From Gammaproteobacteria bacterium (GTDB lineage: Bacteria > Pseudomonadota > Gammaproteobacteria > Xanthomonadales > Marinicellaceae): a stretch of DNA of 16,875 nt. Both the position numbers and the translations under genes were made by a program. Positions within the stretch are counted from its first letter, which is position 1, and each line of letters begins with the position of its first letter. This document shows, piece by piece, positions 1 through 6,402 of the stretch. Under the pieces are notes generated by a model that did not search any database, had not been told where the DNA came from, and saw only the letters and a list, made by a program, of their open reading frames with translations. The stretch covers positions 1 to 16,875 of the forward strand of contig JAUHXW010000019.1 in assembly GCA_030426705.1 (NCBI GenBank). Reading direction: 5' to 3'.

Positions 1-125
1 CGCAATTTGTCAAAGCCGCTCATGCTGAAGCGCATTTTCTAAAAATGATGCAATTAAACCAGCCGACAACTTTTAAAGAAAAACTGTCGGCCAAATTATT
101 GGTGATGGCATTGCGACATGTTTAA
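1..125 (+). CDS. C-terminal end of an unidentified protein (5' truncated by window edge)
   Basis: An open frame enters from the left edge (codons start at base 3) and stops with TAA at 123-125, giving 40 residues that end in LLVMALRHV. The tail is basic and helical-looking, with alternating Lys/Ala/Leu. No family can be assigned from so little. It ends 20 bases before the GDPD-like gene, whose Shine-Dalgarno (TGAGGA) lies in that gap, so the two are probably co-transcribed. That this is a real gene is likely but not certain: the evidence is the open frame, the stop position and the spacing. Confidence 0.55.
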   Translation, partial: QFVKAAHAEAHFLKMMQLNQPTTFKEKLSAKLLVMALRHV

Positions 126-145
126 GGGTTCACTGAGGAAAGACA

Positions 146-892
146 ATGAAGAAATATTTATTGTTGTTAAGCATTCTGATGATGCATAAAGCCAGTGCTG
201 AACCCTTAATGATTGCGCATGCCGGAGGCGGATATGATGGTGTGGCTTATACCAATTCCATTGATGCCTTGCATGGCAGCTACCAGGATGGTTTCAGGCA
301 TGTGGAGATTGACTTTTCCTGGACCAGTGATCATCAGTTGGTCTGTTTGCATGACTGGGATAAAACTTTTAAAAAACTGTTCAAACAAAAAACCAAAAAG
401 CCATTGTCTTTGGCGCAATTCAAGAAGTTGGTTGAAAATCATCCTGATTATAGGTCTTGCACCTTGGACAGTTTAGCAGCCTGGCTAAGTAACAAACCTG
501 ATGTCAAAATCATCACTGACATCAAATATAACAACCTCAAAGGCATTCAACTGATCACAGAAAAATACCCAGATTTGAAACCTCAGTTGATACCACAGTT
601 CTATCAGCCTGAAGAGTATTCGATGCTTAAGAAAATGGGATTTACAGACCTGATCTGGATTTTATACCAATACAAAGGCAGCAAAAATTCGGTGTTTGAA
701 CTGAGCAAAGACATGGATTTATTCGCCGTCAGCATGCGCGCAAGCCAGGCCAAAAGCCGAATTTTACAAAAACTGCTGAACCAACACCGCATTTTTGTTT
801 ACACCATCAATAAACGCCGACAGCTTGATAAACTGGTTGAAAAATATGGTGTCAGTGGTATTTATACAGATTTTCTGAAATTAAATAGATAG
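146..892 (+). CDS. Secreted glycerophosphodiester phosphodiesterase family protein
   Basis: The 248-residue protein starts with a signal peptide (about residues 1-18, MKKYLLLLSILMMHKASA). The mature part has the GDPD TIM-barrel signatures: the catalytic His25 in IAHAGGG, Glu54 and Asp56 in the VEID motif, His69-Asp70 in CLHDWD, and the family C-terminal strand GVSGIYTDF near residue 235. In the family these residues bind the divalent metal and hydrolyse glycerophosphodiesters to glycerol-3-phosphate and an alcohol. The usual HRG is here HAG and the protein is somewhat short, so the substrate may differ. A periplasmic location follows from the leader. The start is supported by GAGGA about 8 bases upstream of the ATG. 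A second, orphan GDPD tail lies at 3283-3393. Confidence 0.85.
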   Translation: MKKYLLLLSILMMHKASAEPLMIAHAGGGYDGVAYTNSIDALHGSYQDGFRHVEIDFSWTSDHQLVCLHDWDKTFKKLFKQKTKKPLSLAQFKKLVENHPDYRSCTLDSLAAWLSNKPDVKIITDIKYNNLKGIQLITEKYPDLKPQLIPQFYQPEEYSMLKKMGFTDLIWILYQYKGSKNSVFELSKDMDLFAVSMRASQAKSRILQKLLNQHRIFVYTINKRRQLDKLVEKYGVSGIYTDFLKLNR

Positions 893-959
893 TATTATTT
901 TAAAAAAATAACGGAGTACGATTGTTAAATTTAGCTTAAAACTCACAAAATTACTGTTG

Positions 960-965
960 TACAAT
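960..965 (+). promoter_or_regulatory. Possible -10 element for the sulfotransferase operon
   Basis: TACAAT matches the sigma-70 -10 consensus at five of six positions and lies about 48 bases before the sulfotransferase ATG. A weak TTAAAA -35 candidate sits 18 bases upstream, at 936-941. The 120-base gap before the operon holds no other gene. AT-rich DNA produces such matches by chance, so this is tentative. Confidence 0.25.
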
Positions 966-1012
966 CACCATTTCCAAGTGGTTACGTAGGAAGTTATTTA
1001 GAAAAAAAGTTT

Positions 1013-1996
1013 ATGGATAAAAATAAAAAATCACCTTGGTCTCAAGATTACCCCGCTCACACATTTGAATTGGTTTCACCTGAATTACCTGCAGGTAGTG
1101 CATGGTTAGTCAACTGCCTATTTGAGCTTGGTATCCCTGTTTGGAATCCTTGGGAAGTTAAAATAAAAAACGAATGGCAACGCCTGGGGCCGAATAGATA
1201 CAGTTACATTGAAACCAATGGTCTTTGGCAGCAGTCTTTGCCAGCCTTACAAGAACAAAGGCTTTTTGACTTTGTTGGTCATGTGAATGGCCGTGCTTCG
1301 CACAGATGGGCAGGAACCATTGAACATGGTAAAAAATTAATTTTTTTTGTGCGAGACCCAAGGGATTTGCTTTTTTCTCAATGGCGACGTTTAACGAACA
1401 ATCAGGAGGGTTTTGACCATTCTTTTGAAACGTTTGTAAGATCAAATTATCACCATTATCCAATTGATTTCATGGCTTATGTTTATCTCTTTTTTAAGTT
1501 ATGGTATTTAGAATTGAGGAATTTTGATTATCACATTGTCAGGTTTGAAGATTATAAAAAAGACCCTCTTGAAACCTTGCATGGTGTTATTGATTTCTTA
1601 GGGATGAATTTCAGTGAAGATGAACTCTGTCGTGCGGTTAAATCGTCGAGCTTTCAAGTTGTGAAACGAAAGGAAGATGAATTGGCTTCAGAGGGTCGGT
1701 TGGAGCGTAGGTTTAATTATGCGAGTCAGCCCTATGAGTACAAACAAAGCCCAGATAGACTTTTTAAATTAGGGTTTATTTCGGAAATCAATGAAATCAA
1801 TACATGGTTAGGGTATGAGCTTGTTAATAAACCCAACACTAATCTAAGTATAAACGCTTCACATTCCTGGAAGGAAGCAATGACAGACTGTGTTTTCGGT
1901 GGCCAATGTAACGATATACAGCGACAATCGTTTCATCATATCCTGACAAAGGCTTTGCAACAACAAAATCGCATCAGTCGATATGAGCAAAGGTAA
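1013..1996 (+). CDS. PAPS-dependent sulfotransferase family protein
   Basis: The 327-residue cytosolic protein has the sulfotransferase fold signatures. A 5'-phosphosulfate-binding-loop-like LPAGSAWLVN is at about 25-34. The 3'-phosphate-binding motif FVRDPRDLLFSQW is at about 112-124, with the expected Arg114 and Ser122. RFEDYKKDPLETL follows near 177-189, with a C-terminal FLGM segment. The family moves sulfate from PAPS to a hydroxyl or amine of a carbohydrate, lipid or small molecule. One oddity: the basic residue normally found in the loop (PKSGT/PRSGT) is missing, because LPAGS has no Lys or Arg there, so activity is not assured. The frame stays open upstream to 935, but there is no ATG, GTG or TTG in it, so the ATG at 1013 is the start despite a poorly placed Shine-Dalgarno. 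It overlaps the next gene by 14 bases, consistent with translational coupling. The acceptor is unknown. Confidence 0.8.
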   Translation: MDKNKKSPWSQDYPAHTFELVSPELPAGSAWLVNCLFELGIPVWNPWEVKIKNEWQRLGPNRYSYIETNGLWQQSLPALQEQRLFDFVGHVNGRASHRWAGTIEHGKKLIFFVRDPRDLLFSQWRRLTNNQEGFDHSFETFVRSNYHHYPIDFMAYVYLFFKLWYLELRNFDYHIVRFEDYKKDPLETLHGVIDFLGMNFSEDELCRAVKSSSFQVVKRKEDELASEGRLERRFNYASQPYEYKQSPDRLFKLGFISEINEINTWLGYELVNKPNTNLSINASHSWKEAMTDCVFGGQCNDIQRQSFHHILTKALQQQNRISRYEQR

Positions 1997-2507
1997 TTTG
2001 ATTTGGATCACTGGCTTGTCAGGGGCAGGTAAAACCACACTGGCCAAGCGACTGCATCGGGACATGGTTGAAAGTGGAGACAATGTGGTTTTGCTGGATG
2101 GAGATGATTTGCGCGAAGTTTACGGCTTGCGAAATCAGTACAGTAAGGAAGAAAGATTAGCCATGGCCAAGAGGCATGCACGCATGTGCTATTTGTTGAC
2201 CTCTCAAAACATCAATGTAATTTGTGCGACCATATCGATGTTTGATGACGTCAGGAATTGGAATCGTACACATCAAACATGGTATACAGAGGTGTTTTTG
2301 GATGTCAGCCTTGTACTACGAACCAAGCGAAGTGAGCTTTACCTTCAATGCAAAAAAGACTCCAATGTTCATGTGGTTGGTTGTGATATTGAACCAGAGT
2401 TGCCAGGCCGGGCTGACATTATTTTGAGGAATGAAGGAACGGAGGGTATAGAGCCTGTGTTTAACAAATTGAAATCACAGTTAAACAAGAGATTCAGATA
2501 TGCCTGA
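1983..2507 (+). CDS. Adenylylsulfate kinase-like P-loop enzyme (CysC-like)
   Basis: This 174-residue protein begins with a strand and Walker A loop, ITGLSGAGKTTLAKRL (residues 9-24). DGDDLRE (39-45) follows, matching the DGD of APS kinases, and ISMFDDVR (84-91) corresponds to the ISPFR segment carrying the CysC active serine (Ser85 here). APS kinases convert adenylylsulfate and ATP to PAPS, the donor used by sulfotransferases, and the upstream gene is a sulfotransferase. The C-terminal half departs from classical CysC: the RDPKGLY-type motif is TKRSELYLQCKK. A divergent APS kinase, or a related kinase of another small substrate, is therefore possible. The start lies inside the end of the sulfotransferase gene and has no clear Shine-Dalgarno, so reinitiation is likely. 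No ATP sulfurylase is in the window. Confidence 0.72.
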   Translation: MSKGNLIWITGLSGAGKTTLAKRLHRDMVESGDNVVLLDGDDLREVYGLRNQYSKEERLAMAKRHARMCYLLTSQNINVICATISMFDDVRNWNRTHQTWYTEVFLDVSLVLRTKRSELYLQCKKDSNVHVVGCDIEPELPGRADIILRNEGTEGIEPVFNKLKSQLNKRFRYA

Positions 2508-3252
2508 AATAACATGGGACTATACAGATTTGGCCAGTAGTTATCATAAAAGAGCACCATACAGTCCAAGATTGATAGAAAAAGTGGTAAAAAAGGCTGA
2601 GCTTCATGAAAAGTCAGTGGTTTGTGACATGGGAGCAGGGACAGGGTTTTTATCAAGGGAATTTGCTAAAAAAGGTGTTTCAGTGAATGCCATTGAGCCT
2701 AATCAGCAAATGAGAGAGCAGGGTCAGTTGCAATGCGGACACTGGCCGCACATAAATTGGTTTAAAGGTGCGGCTGAGAATTCACAGCAACCCGATAACT
2801 CTGCGGATCTAATCAGTTTTGGTTCGTCTTTCAATGTGGTTGATAAAGAGTTGGCTTTGAGAGAATCCCTCAGGGTGTGTAAATCTGGTGGCTGGTTTTT
2901 AGCTGTATGGAACCATCGCGATTTGACCCAAGGACTACAAGCCCAAATTGAAGGGTACATAAATAGCAAAATTGTTGACTATCGATATGGGACTCGCCGA
3001 CAAGATCACACAGATTATTTGATAGAAACTGGCCTGTTTTCAGAGGTAAAAGTTTACAAAGAGGAATTTTTATTCAAGCAAACACAAGATGACGTCATCC
3101 AGGCCTGGTACTCACACGCAACTTTACAAAGGCAAGCAGGACCAAAATATATTGATATTCTAAAGGGCATCGAAAATATTATTCGAAAACAAACCAATGC
3201 CATAATTACTACACCTTTTTATTCTCAGGCTTGGTTGGCTCAGTTCAAATGA
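2500..3252 (+). CDS. Class I SAM-dependent methyltransferase
   Basis: The 250-residue protein carries a Rossmann-type SAM site. Motif I is VCDMGAGTGFLS at 41-52, with the acidic residue closing strand 2 in AIEPN (Glu66). A motif-IV-like segment, ADLISFGSSFNVVD, lies near 102-115, followed by LRVCKSGGWFLAVWN, typical of Methyltransf_11/25 small-molecule enzymes. The substrate cannot be read from the sequence. It overlaps the kinase-like gene by 8 bases and is the last gene of the tight three-gene operon, so it probably acts on the same pathway as the sulfotransferase. Its C-terminal region (about 190-250) has no motif I recognise. The stop codon is followed in the same frame by the remnant GDPD tail. 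Confidence 0.8.
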   Translation: MPEITWDYTDLASSYHKRAPYSPRLIEKVVKKAELHEKSVVCDMGAGTGFLSREFAKKGVSVNAIEPNQQMREQGQLQCGHWPHINWFKGAAENSQQPDNSADLISFGSSFNVVDKELALRESLRVCKSGGWFLAVWNHRDLTQGLQAQIEGYINSKIVDYRYGTRRQDHTDYLIETGLFSEVKVYKEEFLFKQTQDDVIQAWYSHATLQRQAGPKYIDILKGIENIIRKQTNAIITTPFYSQAWLAQFK

Positions 3253-3282
3253 ACAAGGTTACTGTATATAAAGCGACATAAT

Positions 3283-3393
3283 CTTGAAAGACTTGGAGTT
3301 AATGTTAGTTATAGCAGAAATGATTTCATCACGATTGAAGAATCTGGTGTCAGCGGGATTTACACTGACTATTTAGCTGCTGTATTACAATAA
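3283..3393 (+). pseudogene. Orphan C-terminal fragment of a second GDPD
   Basis: A start-less open stretch ends with ESGVSGIYTDYLAAVLQ and TAA at 3391-3393. It shares the eight residues GVSGIYTD with the intact GDPD's C-terminus (near 850-876). The codons differ at several third positions, so this is a paralog's remnant or an old duplicate and not a fresh copy. Only the last one or two strands of the barrel are present, and the catalytic N-terminal motifs are absent. It sits directly behind the three-gene sulfation operon, which therefore separates an intact GDPD from a decayed one. Confidence 0.6.
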
Positions 3394-3557
3394 TAGAGAC
3401 CTTTGCTCGATTCTGAGCAATTGAGAAAAAGAGTTAAAAATGCGCCAATCAAGGCGGAAAATGCAGTCCAATACGCCGATATTGGTAAGTTTTTCAACGC
3501 AGAGTGGCGTATTTATAGACTTTTTATCTTTGTTCACGAATCGAGCAATGGTCTCTA
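3394..3557. repeat. 164-base near-palindromic element (MITE-like or hairpin repeat)
   Basis: The outer 20 bases of each side (3394-3413 and 3538-3557) are inverted copies with one mismatch (TAGAGACC...GCTCGATTC). Inner arms also pair: AAATGCGCCAAT near 3440 against AGTGGCGTATTT near 3502-3513. The centre closes with CCAATA (3468-3473) and TATTGG (3480-3485). The two halves are thus complementary along much of the length, so the strand could fold into one long hairpin. No transposase is encoded. A non-autonomous transposable element or a palindromic intergenic repeat fits best. Confidence 0.65.
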
Positions 3558-3562
3558 ATAAC

Positions 3563-3633
3563 TTGTTCACTAAATCATCGTTATCAATAAAAACCGAAAC
3601 GCGGCTGTCCGCTTGTTCAACAATTCATCGTTA
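3563..3633 (+). repeat. Two imperfect direct repeats, TTGTTCA-n-ATCATCGTTA type
   Basis: The copies 3562-3583 and 3612-3633 match at 19 of 22 positions and start 50 bases apart. A weaker third copy of the first half (TTGTTCACGAAT) begins at 3530 inside the palindromic element. CTAATAACT also occurs twice, at about 3555 and 3638. The function is unknown; it may be a duplication left by element insertion. Confidence 0.4.
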
Positions 3634-3665
3634 AGCCTAATAACTCAAATAACAAAGATGAACTC

Positions 3666-4223
3666 GTGAGAATTATTTTATCAATGGCATTGTGCTGGGC
3701 TTTATTGAGCGCAGTTAAGTCGCAAAACCTGATTTATAACGGAGAGTTTTATGGTGATACTGCAAATTGGTACACTTTATCAAGCACCATGAGCTGGGAA
3801 AGTAACGATGGTGCCGGTATTTCCGGTAACGGCAGTTTAAGAAATGAAAGTAGCTTCAATAATGGAGGGTCTTTTCCAGCCCTTTCAAATCAATTCCCTG
3901 TCAAAATTGGTTATAAATACCTCACAAACGCTTCCTATAAAATTCCGTCAGACAGTGCAGTCATCAGCGCTTCTTATCAATTTGCCTGGTATGACGTTGA
4001 TGGTTTTTTGATTGCTTATACTGGTTATGTATGGTCTGGCCAGTTTCCGGGGTATGATCAGTGGCTTCACTTAACAGGATTGGTCGAGCCGCCTGAAAAT
4101 GCTTTATGGGGTGAGTTAAGGGTTTACTTTGAAAAACCAATCGGTGGTACCACTTTATCTTATGGCTTGTGGGATGATATTTTTGTTTTTGAAGATACGA
4201 TCTTTCAATCCAACTTTCACTAA
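3666..4223 (+). CDS. Small secreted protein with carbohydrate-binding-like fold and C-terminal IFxxxF tag
   Basis: The 185-residue protein begins with GTG. The signal peptide (about 1-19, ending VKS before QNLIYNGEF) is complete only from this start; the internal Met7 would lose the basic N-region. NLIYNGEFYGDTANWYTL at 21-38 is the typical opening of CBM4/9-like or other galactose-binding-fold beta-sandwich modules. The regular aromatic strands that follow agree, but no catalytic motif is seen. The final residues EDTIFQSNFH resemble the extreme C-termini of the pectate-lyase-like protein (4363-5778) and the beta-helix protein (9804-10919). It is probably exported and may bind glycan; that role is inferred. 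A hairpin follows the stop codon. Confidence 0.65.
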   Translation: MRIILSMALCWALLSAVKSQNLIYNGEFYGDTANWYTLSSTMSWESNDGAGISGNGSLRNESSFNNGGSFPALSNQFPVKIGYKYLTNASYKIPSDSAVISASYQFAWYDVDGFLIAYTGYVWSGQFPGYDQWLHLTGLVEPPENALWGELRVYFEKPIGGTTLSYGLWDDIFVFEDTIFQSNFH

Positions 4224-4246
4224 GAAGAGCCGCTAAGCAGCTCTTC
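4224..4246 (+). terminator. Hairpin just after the secreted-protein gene (weak terminator candidate)
   Basis: GAAGAGC (4224-4230) and GCTCTTC (4240-4246) are perfect inverted arms with a 9-base loop, starting directly after the stop codon. The following bases (ATTGAATG) do not form a T-run, so an intrinsic terminator is only possible. An mRNA 3'-end stabilising hairpin is the alternative. Confidence 0.4.
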
Positions 4247-4362
4247 ATTGAATGCCGCAGCGGTGTATTTCAGCATGGTTTTCTCTTTATATTGTGATGA
4301 TTAACTCAGAATGAGGTTAGAAAGTATGCTTCAATATTGATACAGAATTCCGATATAAAGCG

Positions 4363-5778
4363 ATGAAAAAATATTTCTTGATACTGTTTTTGTTGCCTAC
4401 TTTTGAATTGATGGCTCAACTCAAGGCTTTTCCCGAAGCTGAAGGCTTTGCGGCGTATATAACAGGTGGTCGAGGCGGTGATGTGCATATTGTGACCAAC
4501 CTCAATGATTCAGGTGTGGGCAGTTTGCAATGGGCGGTGTCTCAGCCTGGTGCGAGGATTGTGGTGTTTGAGGTTTCCGGTATCATCACCGGAGATTTAC
4601 ACATTCCACATGGTGATTTGACGATTGCTGGCCAAACCGCGCCGGGTGCAGGGATTACTTTGGTGGGTCATATGTACACAACATACGATTCAGACACCGG
4701 CAACATCATCATCCGCCATATGCGTATTAGGCCATCTGATCCGGATGGAAACTGGCCGTCAAATCAGCATGACGCCATTCAGTTTTCAACAGCTAATAAT
4801 ATCATGCTGGATCACATAGATGCCTCGCATGGCGCCGATGAAACCATTGATTTTTGGGGCGGGGCAGCACACATCACCATTCAGTATTCACATTTATCAT
4901 TTCCTATTTACGACACCAACAATGGTTGGACTCATAATAAAGGTGTTATTAACCACCGACCGTGTCTTGATGGAGGGAGTTGCCAACCAGGTGACCGCAC
5001 CGGTGGTTATATTTCCATCATAAAAAATGTATTCACTCATTCCCGAAACCGCACCCCGGCATTGTCTGTAGGACCTGCTGAAGTGATCAACAACATCACA
5101 TACAACGGCCGTGAGGGTTTCGTTCATCACAATGTTTCAGAAGGCGATTTCAATATCATGGGTAATCAATACATCGCTGGCCCAAGTATCAGCTTGTCAC
5201 CTTTTTGGTTTGATCCTGAAAATTCATCGACACCTATACCCACCGCTTATTGGCTACAAGATAACCTGGTTGAAGACCCGGGTGAATACGTTGGGACGGT
5301 ACAAAACCCCTGGAATGACACTGCTTTCACTAATGCCTACACCTTTGTTTGTTGTGGGATAGTAGCCGGACAGTTCAATCAGTCCAATGCCTTTGATTTC
5401 AGTGGTGAGTCGGGTTATGGCCATGTGCAAATACTCGATGAAAGCACTTTGGAAATTCGTTTATTACCGGTGATTGGCGCTTATCCACATGACATAGTGG
5501 CTCGGCAATCGATTCAGGAATTGCAGCAACGTAATGGTTCCTGGCGCAATTATAGGCCTGCTAACCTGATGGATGGCTTAACACCTACAGCGCCGCCCAC
5601 TGACAGTGATGATGATGGTATGCCTGATGACTGGGAAAATCAACGGGGATTGAACCCACAAGATGGTAATGACCATAACACCATTATGCCTTCGGGTTAT
5701 ACCGCCATAGAAGAATACATCAATGGTCTGGCCTCGCGCATGGGCGATGATTTGATTTTTATGGACGGATTTCAATGA
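4363..5778 (+). CDS. Secreted pectate-lyase-like right-handed beta-helix protein
   Basis: The 471-residue protein has a signal peptide (about 1-18). FPEAEGFAAYITGGRGGDVHIVTNL (23-47 region) then gives the opening typical of PL1-like pectate lyases. The beta-helix core has IIIRHMRIRPSD (115-126), DAIQFSTANNIMLDHIDASHGADE (137-160), matching the family's DALS...DHCSFSWGVDE, and HSRNRTP (226-232), which carries the likely catalytic Arg. A Ca-binding, TSP3/dockerin-like DSDDDGMPDDWENQRGLNP lies near 414-432, as in many secreted pectate lyases. The end, DDLIFMDGFQ, is the tag shared with two other exported proteins here. The expected role is beta-elimination of pectin-like polyuronates outside the cell, but the exact substrate is uncertain since SWG is SHG. 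The Shine-Dalgarno is poor. No sugar transporter is nearby. Confidence 0.8.
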   Translation: MKKYFLILFLLPTFELMAQLKAFPEAEGFAAYITGGRGGDVHIVTNLNDSGVGSLQWAVSQPGARIVVFEVSGIITGDLHIPHGDLTIAGQTAPGAGITLVGHMYTTYDSDTGNIIIRHMRIRPSDPDGNWPSNQHDAIQFSTANNIMLDHIDASHGADETIDFWGGAAHITIQYSHLSFPIYDTNNGWTHNKGVINHRPCLDGGSCQPGDRTGGYISIIKNVFTHSRNRTPALSVGPAEVINNITYNGREGFVHHNVSEGDFNIMGNQYIAGPSISLSPFWFDPENSSTPIPTAYWLQDNLVEDPGEYVGTVQNPWNDTAFTNAYTFVCCGIVAGQFNQSNAFDFSGESGYGHVQILDESTLEIRLLPVIGAYPHDIVARQSIQELQQRNGSWRNYRPANLMDGLTPTAPPTDSDDDGMPDDWENQRGLNPQDGNDHNTIMPSGYTAIEEYINGLASRMGDDLIFMDGFQ

Positions 5779-5791
5779 TGCTTTGATCGCG

Positions 5792-5800
5792 TGTTATACT
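5792..5800 (+). promoter_or_regulatory. Extended -10 promoter before the sigma factor/kinase operon
   Basis: TGTTATACT gives a TGn extension plus TATACT, five of six matches to the -10 consensus, in the only gap (54 bases) before the sigma factor gene. No good -35 is seen, as expected of extended -10 promoters. Transcription would begin near 5807, leaving a leader of about 26 bases without a clear Shine-Dalgarno. Confidence 0.4.
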
Positions 5801-5832
5801 CTTTCGCTTGAGTTTTTTCTTGATGAATTGAA

Positions 5833-6402
5833 ATGAAATCACAAACAGAGTCTACGGCCACTTTGTTATTTAAAATCAAATCTGGTGATGAGCGGGCCAA
5901 GGAACGCCTGTTCAAAACTTATTTACCCATCATATCCCAATGGGCTCATGGTCGTTTGCCTGCTTATGCCAGAGATTTGTCCGAAACAGCTGATATGGTG
6001 CAAAAATCGTTGATGGCGGCTTTGAATAAAGTGGATGATTTTGAGGCCGTCAGAGAAGGGGCTTTTCTTGCTTATTTGCGTCAAATTTTACTCAATAACA
6101 TCCGCATGGAAATCCGTAGGGTGATTCGTAAGAATAGCCATGGCACCGATCAACCTGATGTCGAACCAGTTGATTTAGAAGCCTCGGTGATGCAGCAGGT
6201 CATCGGTGGAGAGGCATTACAAAAATATGAAAAAGGCTTGTTGTCTCTCAAAGAAAAGGCGCGTGAAGCCGTGATGCTGCGGGTGGAATTTGGTTATTCT
6301 TTTGCGGAAATTGCTGAAGCTGTTGAAATGAATTCAGCCAATGCAGCACGAATGTTGGTCAGCCGTTCTATTGTGGAAATGGCCAGGTACATGCAAAGAT
6401 GA
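5833..6402 (+). CDS. ECF-family RNA polymerase sigma factor, kinase-linked type
   Basis: The 189-residue protein has a sigma-2 region at about 8-95, with AFLAYLRQILLNNIRMEIRR at 77-96. A sigma-4 region follows at about 135-186, whose helix-turn-helix is YSFAEIAEAVEMNSANAARMLVSRS. Such factors direct RNA polymerase to a dedicated promoter set. No anti-sigma gene is adjacent. The gene overlaps by 4 bases (ATGA) a Ser/Thr kinase gene, an arrangement known for the ECF43 group. In region 2.2 the usual acidic DAED-Q pattern reads ETADMVQ (51-57): Thr52 and Ala53 replace the central Ala and Glu. In Vibrio EcfP, Thr phosphorylation supplies the missing negative charge; a similar switch is inferred here. 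The start codon lacks a clear Shine-Dalgarno. Target promoters were not identified. Confidence 0.85.
   Translation: MKSQTESTATLLFKIKSGDERAKERLFKTYLPIISQWAHGRLPAYARDLSETADMVQKSLMAALNKVDDFEAVREGAFLAYLRQILLNNIRMEIRRVIRKNSHGTDQPDVEPVDLEASVMQQVIGGEALQKYEKGLLSLKEKAREAVMLRVEFGYSFAEIAEAVEMNSANAARMLVSRSIVEMARYMQR

Larger units (their letters stand above)
3253..3665. other. Gene-free stretch of remnants and repeats
   Basis: This 413-base stretch holds no intact gene. In order it contains: an in-frame orphan GDPD C-terminus (3283-3393), a long near-perfect palindrome (3394-3557), and repeated TTGTTCA-type units between 3530 and 3633. It looks like the scar of past insertion and deletion between the sulfotransferase operon and the secreted-protein genes. 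Confidence 0.7.

Noticed and set aside
935..1012. N-terminal extension of the sulfotransferase, with a PFPSGYVGSYL string
   Set aside because: The frame is open but has no ATG, GTG or TTG start. The resemblance to a second phosphosulfate loop is weak.
3385..3570. A 61-codon minus-strand reading frame
   Set aside because: It lies within the long palindrome and has no Shine-Dalgarno or recognisable domain; it is a by-product of the repeat.
3612..3640. Integron attC-like core motifs (GTTCAAC and GTTAAGC)
   Set aside because: The two core-like boxes are only about 15 bases apart and are not complementary. No paired inner arms or integrase gene are seen, so this is not an attC site.
4191..4220. 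The C-terminal tag as a PEP-CTERM, LPXTG or GlyGly-CTERM signal
   Set aside because: Those need a hydrophobic helix and a basic end after the motif; here the protein ends at the motif.
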